Shown here one piece after another: positions 36,986 to 46,343 of a stretch of 64,000 bases of DNA. Under the pieces are notes generated by a model. The model saw only the letters and a program-made list of their open reading frames with translations, searched no databases and had not been told where the DNA came from. Origin of the DNA: Allantophomopsis cytisporea (Eukaryota; Ascomycota; Leotiomycetes; Phacidiales; Phacidiaceae); the NCBI GenBank assembly GCA_024752435.1, contig CP103027.1:1054001-1118000 (forward strand), in the 5' to 3' direction. The translations under genes were made by a program, and so were the position numbers. Positions within the stretch are counted from its first letter, which is position 1, and every line of letters starts with the position of its first letter.

Positions 36986-39174
36986 GTGATATAGCTCGGT
37001 ATTCGAGGACTCATGTTATGGTCGGGTATATCTGGTGTCTTGCATGACACTTCATTTTGACATTGGTGGTGGCCATGAAAAATTGTTTACAAGCGCATAA
37101 GCATTCTGATATCCAATTGCTTTTCTTCTTTTTACTTTACAGTTTACAAATCAAGCTTCGAAGAATGGCATATAGTTACCTCTATAGCACTCTCTCAACT
37201 CTGACTAGTCAATTTCACATATGCTTCTTTCTACTTCTTACTCGTTGACGTTACCATAATTAGGCACACTTACTCCTTCCTTGCCCTTTAACGAGAGTCT
37301 CTCAAGCAACCATTATCGAAGCTGCTTTGAATTTTCTAAACGCAAAATTAGTAGTTATCTAAAACCAACTTGAATATAATTTGAAGGATTTATCTACAAA
37401 CTCAGCTTTATCAGTTTCCTTATGTAATTCAAATTCGAACTTGTATCTGCATCTATAATTCTCCTTGTGCGCGTAATATTTTACATACTATTCCTTGATA
37501 TGAAATGGCTGAGGAAACTATAGAAATGCGGAGTCTTAACCCTCTATGTAAGTTGTGTTTCCGAGATGACTAAGAAATGAGCCTATGAAGTACACGAAGT
37601 TCATGCTGCTAGTTTCGAGTAACAGGTGCAGATGACGTAGAGCACTTACATGGTCTTGGGCAGCATAAGATAACTACATAGGTTATTAGACAAAAGGTAG
37701 GGTTCTAGGTCTCTTCAATGCTCTTAGAACAATACAACTAAAGAAGCATAATGTAATGGAGATCAATTTGAGTTTAAAATACGAAGCGAATCATAGTCCG
37801 AGCCAAGAGATCATTCTCAGCGATGCAAGAACAAAACTATGAACAGGTCAATGGGACTCAAAGACTGTACAATTACTGATTACTTCATCTTATGAAGAGT
37901 CCAATCTACAACCTCTAGATAAATGCATGGCTTTGAGTACAACTGCAGCTCTCAATGGCTGTACAGTTCGAGAGTGAGCAACCAACTGCCATCAGCAACT
38001 ACGCAAAGTGGACATCCCCTTCCCAAGTCTGAATAAACTCCATGAAAAACCCTGGTGCAAAAGTAAGTGGCTGGTTGAAAGTACATCTACGTTAATCACC
38101 ATCTCAAGGTGTCTCCAATCACCACCTCTACCACTCACCTTGCTAGGTTGAATATACTATGCACAACAACCATACTCAAAGTTAATGCTAAATTAGACGT
38201 ATCTCTCAGTACTAACTACCTCCACTAGTAGCTTCACAAAGCTGATCATAAAGTCGGTGGCTGCTGACGGACTCAGAAGCACCTTCCACCATCTCATCAG
38301 GCCGAACATAGCATAAACAACAGCCTTGCCAGAGTAGGCCGATGATCAGAAAATCATGTATATTTATATTTCTTCACATTGGTTAATTGAGGGACTGTTC
38401 AAAGCTCGAAGTATAAATGAGGGAGTATTTCAAGAAACTCAAAGCATAATTTCAAATCTACATTTGAAGCATACGTAAAAAATGGCCACAACGCTCAGCA
38501 TTATTACTTGAAGCATGCTGTTTTGTTTATATCGAAGGATAACCCTGATCTTTGTGCTTGATTTGAGGATTCCAACAATGAGGAGTGACAGTAACGGCTT
38601 TGATCAAGAATAAAGTGGGTAGTCTTGCAAGACTTAAGAAGGACAGTTGTAGACATCACATATATTTCTCATAAAGTAAAAGGTTCATCGATTTGGGTTT
38701 GTTCTACCTACTATGATCCTAGTCTCCCAACTGTGTTTTCTTTCTTTTTTTTCTTTCTTTCTTTTTAAATCTCCATTCGGAGTACATGAAATCCGAGGGT
38801 TTATCTTGTAGGCATATGTACGCGACTTTTTATGACTGATTCAAGACAGAGCCGAACGAAACATGAATTGAAAGGAAATAAGGGAAAACAAAAAAACTCC
38901 AGCCGCTATGCAACCTATGCTTGAACAACAATTAGATGAAGTTCGGTTCGATGGCGATGTCGTGATTTGTAAAGCGTATCAGATTGTGATATGTTTGCGC
39001 CGAAAGTGAATTAGAAAATTGCTATCAGAAATCACGCAGGATTGGAAGCAAGTTAGAAAAGGTTATGAAAAGGCCTGTGTCGAATGGAAAGAATATCAAC
39101 ATCCGAGAAGAAGTTTTGTTCCAACACTCGTCAAGGCTCTTCAGTTCCAGTTGATGGCATCACGGGGTGATATT
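36986..39174. other. 2.2-kb AT-rich spacer between APN2 and MAT1-2-1
   Basis: No gene can be supported. The sequence is AT-rich with many short stops and contains a C/T-rich homopolymer stretch near 38740–38770. This may be the decayed left part of the idiomorph or an old repeat insertion. Confidence 0.45.
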
Positions 39175-40513
39175 TCAAGGACGTTGACCATTAGTTGCGG
39201 CAGCAGCAGGAACGATAGTACCAGAGGTAGATGCAGAACCTGGAGTGAAGAGAACATTCAGGCCGTCAGCCAATTCAGCGTCATCGACTTGGAGGGAAGA
39301 TGATCCGGCGGCTCTCTCCGAGTCGAGCTCCATCTCATCAATGAGAGAGGTCCAGTCGATCTGTTCGAGATCCATGAACTGCTCAGCATAGAAGCTTGGA
39401 GCTGGAGCAAAGTCATGTGGTACATCGGTCTCTACTGGGCGACCAGCTGGTGGGGGTGGTACAAAGTGCCGAGTGATCTGCGCGAAGTCCTCCTCAACTT
39501 GTCCAAGTTCCTTCCAATTATGGTCATCGAATGGAACAATGCTATCGAAGAGACCAAAGTCACTGTTGTGACTGGTGACACGAAGTACTCCTTCAGTTTC
39601 CGCGACAATGTTGGTCTCAGGAGTTTCTTGGTTTGGAGGGACGATAGAGGGGCCAGAAAGTCCAGCAGCTTGTTGCAAGGTAGTGAGATCCTGAGCAGCA
39701 GCAGCAGCAGCTAGAGCAGCAGCCTTACGCTTTGTCATGCGCTTCTTCTTCTCGCAAGGCTTGCGTGGTCGGTACTGGTAATTTGGATGCTTGAGAAGAT
39801 GGTCCTGCTTCAACTTCTCCGCCAGCTGTTTGAAGTGGTCACGAACGTCGTCTGTCTCTGACTGCCATTTGGCTCCAATTATGACAGCTGGAATTATCAG
39901 TACATGTAAATAAACATTTTAGGATAGTGAACTTACAGATCTGGTTGTTGTGAATGCCAGGATTCTGAGCCTTGACGCATGGGTGCTGCTCTTGACGGTA
40001 GAGAATGAATGCATTTGGTGGTCTAGGAATCTTGTTCTTCTTGGCAGATGAACCATGGCCATGACTTGGAGATTTTGTGGTAACACTGGAAGCAGATGGG
40101 ATTGATGAAGTGTTGGTCTTGGCGGATGGGGAGTTGCGAGCACTCTGGCCACGGATCAACACTGGAGGTGAACCAGCAACATTGAGAAGATCATCCTGAG
40201 GAAAGATCATGCTTGGTCCGAGAAAGATGCGATCAATGACAGAGTCGCGAGCATACATGACCTCTGTCTGAAGCAAATCACTATTGTAATATTAGTAGAC
40301 AGTCAATCACGAGAGCTGATCCACTCACCCGAGATTGTTTTGGAGGAAGATTTGAGAGTCTCTGTTGAGCGCAAAGAACTCACGGCCGTGGATCGTAATG
40401 ACTGAGTTGAATGGAGTGATCTGGGCTTTCAATTGGTTCCACATATCAGGGACGTATGTGAGGATCATCAAAGGTCCTGTCGTAGCAGGGCTTTCGAGAT
40501 TTGGTTCGCTCAT
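39175..40513 (-). CDS. MAT1-2-1: MAT1-2-1 mating-type HMG-box transcription factor (3 exons, 413 aa)
   Basis: Exons 40329–40513, 39937–40280, 39175–39887; 414 codons. The MATA_HMG box starts at about residue 146 with IPRPPNAFILYRQEQHP, continues through GIHNNQIS, GAKWQSET, HFKQLAEKLKQDHLLKHPNY and QYRPRKP, and ends in a basic KKKRMTKRK stretch. The intron splitting the Ser codon after HNNQI is at the position conserved in ascomycete MAT1-2-1 genes, strong support for identity. An Ala run and an acidic C-terminus follow. The protein is the master regulator of the MAT1-2 mating type and sets pheromone and receptor expression. The gene is intact and read away from MAT1-2-10. Confidence 0.95.
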
Positions 40514-41001
40514 ATTGAGCAGAGGTGGTAGCACTTTTGTGATTTTGAAGAGAATTGAAAAGAGGGAGTGAAATGAATGGAAGGGGATATGTTGTTTGAG
40601 ACTTGTGATGTCCTTGAATTGAATTGTTCTTTGAAGATGAAGAAGGCAATTGGAAAGAAAGAAGTTGTTGGATGAAGGCTGTGGGATTGGTTGTGGAGAA
40701 GTGTTTATCAAGAGTGTACCTTACGGATGTACCTTCAATGTGAGCGGAAGCTAGTCCAGAAAGCGGGAGGTTGGTACAAGTTCTTTGTTTCCAGGCAACA
40801 CAAAACAAAGCTCTATCACAACCGAGTCTGGACATTAAAGTGCCCTCGTCTTTCAACTAAAGCAGCGTCCATTCGAGGACATAATCACGTTGTGTACAGG
40901 AGTTCGCATATTGCCTCTTTCCTCTCTACAGATTGTACAGCACAAGACCAACAACATACATCCCAAACTTACACAACCATCTTCAGCTCACTCAAGTCAA
41001 C
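40514..41001. promoter_or_regulatory. Shared divergent promoter of the two MAT1-2 genes
   Basis: The 488 bp between the start codons of MAT1-2-1 and MAT1-2-10 must hold both 5' UTRs and promoters, so the two genes could be co-regulated. No specific site is claimed. Confidence 0.5.
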
Positions 41002-41912
41002 ATGGCACCTGATCGAGGCTATCCAGTGAGCCTTCAGCACAATAAAAATGGAGTTGAAAAGGAGCCAAAACTCACATGGTGGGAGGCAGCAAAACAAATG
41101 AAGAAGTGGGGTGAGGAACTTGCCTGTGATGAAGCATCCAGCCAGCCCCAACCTGTTCCGCAAAGTGTTCAGATCGAGATCCATCGAATTGCTGATCTTG
41201 GTTCTTTCGAGTTCACCTTCGAGTCAGATGAATGGACGATGCCTCACCCACAGGACCTGGCCCGTCTTAACAGTATCACGCTCGAGATTGAGGAACTCTC
41301 AGAAGTACTTGTCAAGTTCTTGCAGTTGAACACATGGATACGACATGGTACTAATGCACCAATCCCTTGGATCCCACATCTCCATCGCAGTGCAGTAAGA
41401 GCACATCTTGCGGAGTAAGTCTCAACAAATCCCAATCGAGAGCCAAACTGATATCAGCAGTGCATTGACATATTTCGCCAAGAAGAATGGTCTGGCTACC
41501 CCAAGCTCTGGACTTCTGCATCCTGATACTCTGGAATTAGTGAGAGAATTTTGCGATGTGTCCGAGAATCCTAATCCGGCAGAGTTACAGTTCATTGCAG
41601 ATGTTGACGCAAAAATTCGCCCTCTACCATTTGGACCACCTCGAGCTATATTTGAAACTTTTGCTTCCCAAATTAAAGAGCTTTGTAAGTACATCTGCCT
41701 GTAACGGGTAACTTCACTGCATCATCTATCACAATTTCTAACACAATCTAGTCCTCAACCGACGCAGAGAAATGTACCCGCGAGTTGTGGTTAGGAGAGG
41801 CTCGGATAGGTTGGTCATAGCCGCGTTCCAACGTTCTCAGCAAACAAACAGCAATGCAACCAATCGAGCTGGCGGAATGCATCCCCTGTGGCGCCTTCGC
41901 GAGTTGCACTGA
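41002..41912 (+). CDS. MAT1-2-10: Probable MAT1-2-10 (formerly MAT1-2-4) mating-type protein (3 exons, 266 aa)
   Basis: Exons 41002–41414, 41458–41684, 41752–41912; 267 codons. The product starts MAPDRGYPVSLQHNKNG and contains LTWWEAAKQMKKWGEELA, an acidic middle and a basic end (NRRREMYPRVVVRRG). I see no known domain. The name rests on position: Sclerotiniaceae MAT1-2 idiomorphs carry a second gene of unknown function beside MAT1-2-1. The intron 1 acceptor is a tandem cagcag, so two forms differing by one residue are possible. A coding-like segment at 42067–42141 could be an alternative 3' exon; if so, the C-terminus given here is wrong. Confidence 0.7.
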
Positions 41913-42603
41913 GGTCTGAGACAGAAGTTGTGCGGTATCGAGACACTACAGTAGATGGTTTGGAGCCTTATTAGCTGTAGACATCGAGGCTGGCATGTGT
42001 CAATATTGTGAAGTCAGGAGTTTCACACGACTAGCCTATTCAATCTGATCTTCTGATCTGTTCTAGAGAATTTGTGTCCGTTGCTCAAGATGCAGACGAA
42101 AATGGTGACCATCATATTCTGAAGTACCTGAGATTCATGAAGGTAAATGTCAGCCAAATTAGGATGCGCATCAGCCGTTTCGCATGAAAAGGTTCCTGGA
42201 AGCCAAAATTTATTAGATTGCTGACTTCATCTTTCATATGATCGATGTTAGTTTGTTTACCATTCGCCATATAGCCTGTGTCTTTAGAGACTACAAACCG
42301 CAAGAGTAAGTAAAGATCATGTTTGTAAGGCATTATCGTAACTTCTCATGATGGCACTCCCAGTCATTCAGATCTGCAACACAATCTTGGATATGCCTCT
42401 ATTTGCAATAATTTCCAAGCAGGTCATGCTCCGGGATCAGATCTAGGTGACTAAGACGTAGCTAAGACCTGTCATCTCTGTTGACGTGAAGCAGGCTTCC
42501 GATTCTCTAGTATCCTCTATGGTAATTCAGATACACGAAGACCGCTCGTTCATGATCCTCAACTATCTTTTGTATTTATCATCCTCTTCTCACAGTTCAC
42601 ACG
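41913..42603. other. Spacer between MAT1-2-10 and alpha-box remnant, with one coding-like segment
   Basis: Mostly non-coding. At 42067–42141, after a good acceptor (gttctag), 25 codons read like protein (EFVSVAQDADENGDHHILK). They could be an alternative last exon of MAT1-2-10 or a fragment of a lost MAT gene. A pyrimidine-rich stretch just before 42604 resembles a fungal leader. Confidence 0.35.
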
Positions 42604-43497
42604 ATGTCTGTACAATGTAAGTACACTGGGCATCGATATCCGTGGAAAACTGGGTAAGGCATGTACAGAAGAACTGTTTTGATAGCATATTCTCTCTTTC
42701 GAGATGTCATGGGCAAGAGAAAAGCACCGCTGAATGAGTTTCTCAACATCGCTTGTTCAGCTATCGGCATCATTGATATCTCGACTTATCTTCAGAGCCT
42801 TAATTGGGTCATCACCACAAACACGCTCGGAGAGAGAGAAATTCAGCAGACTTCTCTGCCAGATGTAACAAGTCTCGATCTGTCAACAAAGAGCTCCAAC
42901 TTGAGCGAGTCCGATGTCCTCGAGCTTTGCATGCAGCGAGGCTATATTCCTCCACATCTGGCAAACTTGTCTCTGTTTGGTTCTGGTACCCAGGGCCTTA
43001 TGGGAGTCACCAACATTCGCACACCAAAAGAAAAGTTTCAGCATCGTGCCAAGCTCGACCCTGTTGGAGTTGCGGCGGAGATCTTTGGCTTCAATATCAA
43101 GAACCCATTTTTCGAAGTATCCACGGCGCCTCTCGACCCAATTATTGCCCCAGTTGCAGAGAATGGCGATAGTGAGATGCTTGAGCTCTTCCAGAGCTTC
43201 AATGAAGACAACGTCGAGTTACCACAGACAGATAACGAGCAGTACGAGTGGACTGGCACCATGGCCGACCTCTACAACCCTGATGAAGCTTCAATTGAGT
43301 TTGACCGCCTCTTCGATATGAGCGAGTTCAACACCATGGACATCACCGACGCTCAGGCCCTTGATGACTTCGTTGACGATAATTTGTACTCCCAGCGTAA
43401 GTTTCCATCATGCACTGCAACTGAGCACTATGCTAACCTCTTCATAGCAACCGGTGTCGGCGAATCACTCTACTACGACTTTGGAGATTCATACTGA
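42604..43497 (+). pseudogene. MAT1-1-1: 5'-truncated MAT1-1-1 (alpha-box) gene remnant, possibly with a replacement start
   Basis: The main exon 42686–43396 and last exon 43448–43497 encode the C-terminal half of the alpha1 domain (AYSLFRDVMGKRKAPLNEF, NIACSAIGIIDISTYLQSL) and the complete downstream C-terminal region, ending YYDFGDSY. The first half of the alpha box is absent between MAT1-2-10 and this exon. The retained part has no frameshift or stop in about 252 codons. An upstream ATG at 42604 heads a 13-nt exon with a perfect gtaagt donor at 42617. Joining it to 42686 gives an open 257-codon product lacking the DNA-binding half. In related Botrytis and Monilinia, fragments of the opposite mating type are known inside each idiomorph. 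I treat it as a relic, possibly still expressed. Confidence 0.82.
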
Positions 43498-44079
43498 ACA
43501 GTATTGACGTTTGGAAACTCTCCTTCACCAACTCGAACTTGGCACACATAATCCCTGTTACTTTCATATTCAATTTATGGTATCCCCGCGGCTTGCAGTA
43601 AGCACCATACCTTATTCGGTACACGACCCACCTTCGTCAGCGTCTCGTTCGCATGGAGCATGAACTACAACCGTCAGCCTATTAATGGACTTGTTTTCTC
43701 CACGTTATTTTCTTTCCCAGCATATCGACCCATACTCTGATGCATCTGTGTCCCTCGGCACCTTCGAAGGTGGTTGAGGGGCGTTTTTGTCTTTCTTTGT
43801 TTTCTTCATTAATGCCGAATGGGGCCTCTATACCATGATGGCATGCATTCCTGGGCGACTGGAGGATCTGCAATGCTGTTGGTCTCTTGTAGCCACTTGC
43901 TAGCACCTACCCACAACCTATCAAAGCCAGACAAATCCATGTACCGTAGTCTAAGTTTCATAGCAAAATCAAAATCGCTTCACTGAACCTTGACCATGTC
44001 ACGAAGAATTAAGAGTGAAGGGCTGATGTAATATGATGTCTTTGCTATTTGTGGGAAAGTAGCATTTCTTTGTTCATCG
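43498..44079. other. Spacer downstream of the alpha-box remnant
   Basis: The 3' flank of the remnant. No gene is visible, and the right border of the idiomorph may fall in or beyond this segment. Confidence 0.4.
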
Positions 44080-45280
44080 CTTCAGCTATGACATGTCGTC
44101 TGGATAAAGGAGAGTAGTCTGCCAAGACAACTAAATTCGCGTGACCAGGATTTGTAGAGGTGGGCTATGCCGTACTTGGCTTCGCGTAATCTGGGGTACA
44201 TGGATGAGAGCCATGGAAATCTCGACGTCTTGATTCGCATTTCCGGATCGTCCCCGAATCTCTGAGAATGATGATATTGAAAGACTTTGGCAACGCACAT
44301 GGTTAGAGGTGTTTCCGAGAAGGTTGGTCTTCGTTAGTGGTCTCTCGAGATAGGCAGAATAGCTTCAACCTTACAGCAATCAATTGGCAATGGTGGCATA
44401 TGCCCAAAATCTCAAAGAATGGCGTCTCTGAAATAGAATCAATGAAGTGTCCTACATCATCTATATGTATGGTCGTGATGTGGGTCAGTGATCTGGTTTC
44501 ATCCCGTCGATCAAACCCGAGGTCCTCTTCCGCACCTGGCATAATTGATATCCAATACCTGTCCCAGACCAATGGTAACTTGTGATTGAAACTTCGTAGA
44601 AACATCTTAAGCCATGTCCTAAGACATCTGGAAATTTTTAGCAGGTTCGGGAGATCCGGGGTTGTGCTGCAAGTGTTGGTCTTGGGAAGGGATCACCACC
44701 TCGACCTCGCTCTCCTAATTTTGAGACATCCGGAAGTGGCGTTATCACCAGCTTGGGTTTCATTCCAGCTTTCTTGTCCAAGCAGCTACATACCTGTTTG
44801 GAAAAGTCAGAGATTCATCATATAATATGCGAAGCAGTAGTTTTCGAATATCACATGTTTCTGAGGTCTTGGAGTTGTGCAACGGTGGAGATATCTCTTT
44901 CGATATATGTACCTAGATTGAGGTGTTCGATGCAGGCTTCCATCCTGGCCAACTTCCAGCAACAATATCTATCAAAAGTTAGTGCTTGCCATACCTGAAA
45001 TATCCGAGGTTTCTTTCTGATCTGATTTGTGTTGTATGCTCTGAGTTTGAGCTGCTTCCAAAGTTCTGGGGGCTGTACTACGGTGATAGACGATATCGCC
45101 TGCAAAGATGTACCTCATGAGCAATTTTCACAATCAACTTCAAAACCAAACACATGTCCCAACTTGACGCACGTTCGAAGACAGATTACAGCATTTTGCA
45201 ATACATCAAGCAGCTGTGCAGTCATCCAGGACCATTTCAAGGCTCAGAGCCGTTCAGTTATCGAAAGTCACGACGGCATA
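44080..45280 (-). pseudogene. Eroded coding remnant, unknown family
   Basis: On the minus strand, coding-like stretches appear in successive order but different frames. They include a Leu/Cys-rich segment near 45240–45120 (VLQNAVICLRTCVKLGH), then 45105–44851 (QPPELWKQLKLRAYN), 44850–44760 (IRKLLLRILYDESLTFPN) and 44670–44300 (RTWLKMFLRSFNHKLP, GAEEDLGFDRRDE). Stops and frame changes lie between them without good splice sites. The periodic Leu pattern recalls fungal F-box or leucine-rich proteins, but no domain is clear. It could be a real multi-exon gene that I failed to assemble. Confidence 0.35.
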
Positions 45281-46343
45281 TAGAGAGGTATATGAAACAG
45301 CCTCGAGCCTGCCATCTCAGCAGCAGCACAAGCAACATCACCTCCGGCACCTCCAGCACCTGGAGTATCGCAAGGCTACCATCTTGTCTACCTCATCTTT
45401 CAGCCTTGCCAGCTTTCCAGCCCCCCGTATTACCTCAGTCACCTCCCCCACCACCACACACTCACTGAGGAAATAAAAAGACACTCACTAAAGCAGCCCC
45501 AATATACACTCATCTAATCCGTCCACCTCTAATCCCCTCTTACCATTACACTCTCCATACCTACACCAATGTCGCCAACCACCCGGCGCTAGTCCTACGG
45601 TCTCTTCCACAAACCAGTCGCGCGTGGAACATAGCATATAGCTCTATTCCCAATGGACTCAATGTTCGCGCGGGCGCCTCGGGGCTTCCACTGAGTTAAA
45701 TGGGTTCTGGACCAGGAAGTGATCATCTGGCTACGGATGGGTGTGGTCTTTGATCTCTGAATCTCGATTCCAGCACACTTTTTTTTATTTTAGAAATGGA
45801 TTTTTCTATGATTTAACAGCTCCTTCTGTTCGAGTTAATTGTACAGATTATCCTTTCTCCTGGAACAAATTAAAACATCTTCAGATATCTAAATCCAAGT
45901 TGATATTCTTGCTTCTTAATTTTCCTTCAGCTGGGAATTAGAATCGTGAAGAGGAACCGAAAATGTATCATAAATGCCAGACCCGGCGCACATAAATCAA
46001 TAGCACGGCGGAGTACGCGCTGTCACATAAAACACAAGCACATAGAATCCCGCAACATAAGCCACTCCCCAAATCTTGAAGTCAAGCCCTGTCCACTTTC
46101 CACATTCCTTCACAAATAAACAAGCACAAGCAAGACGTGAAATTCAACGTAAAGTTATATTAAAATTCTACTACAAATCCCCCCCCCCCCACGCCATCTC
46201 GCAATGCCAGCAAGAAGAACCATAATCCCAACTCAATAGTGCATGTGCAATGACAGACAGTGCGGATACACATAAAAAATGCTGTAACAACGCGCAGCAA
46301 TGCCGCCAGATATGCCCAGAAAGCTGCAAAGAAAAGAAACCCC
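45281..46343. other. Spacer between eroded remnant and SLA2 3' end
   Basis: Low-complexity and AT-rich stretches, including a run of ten or more C near 46180–46190. No gene is seen. Confidence 0.45.

Noticed and set aside
42661..42685. ATG at 42661 as start of the alpha-box remnant
   Set aside because: It lies inside the likely intron whose acceptor is at 42684–42685; the residues before AYSLFRD are not alpha-box-like. It remains a fallback start if the intron is retained.
44337..44825. Plus-strand ORFs opposite the eroded remnant
   Set aside because: Shadows of the minus-strand coding-like sequence.
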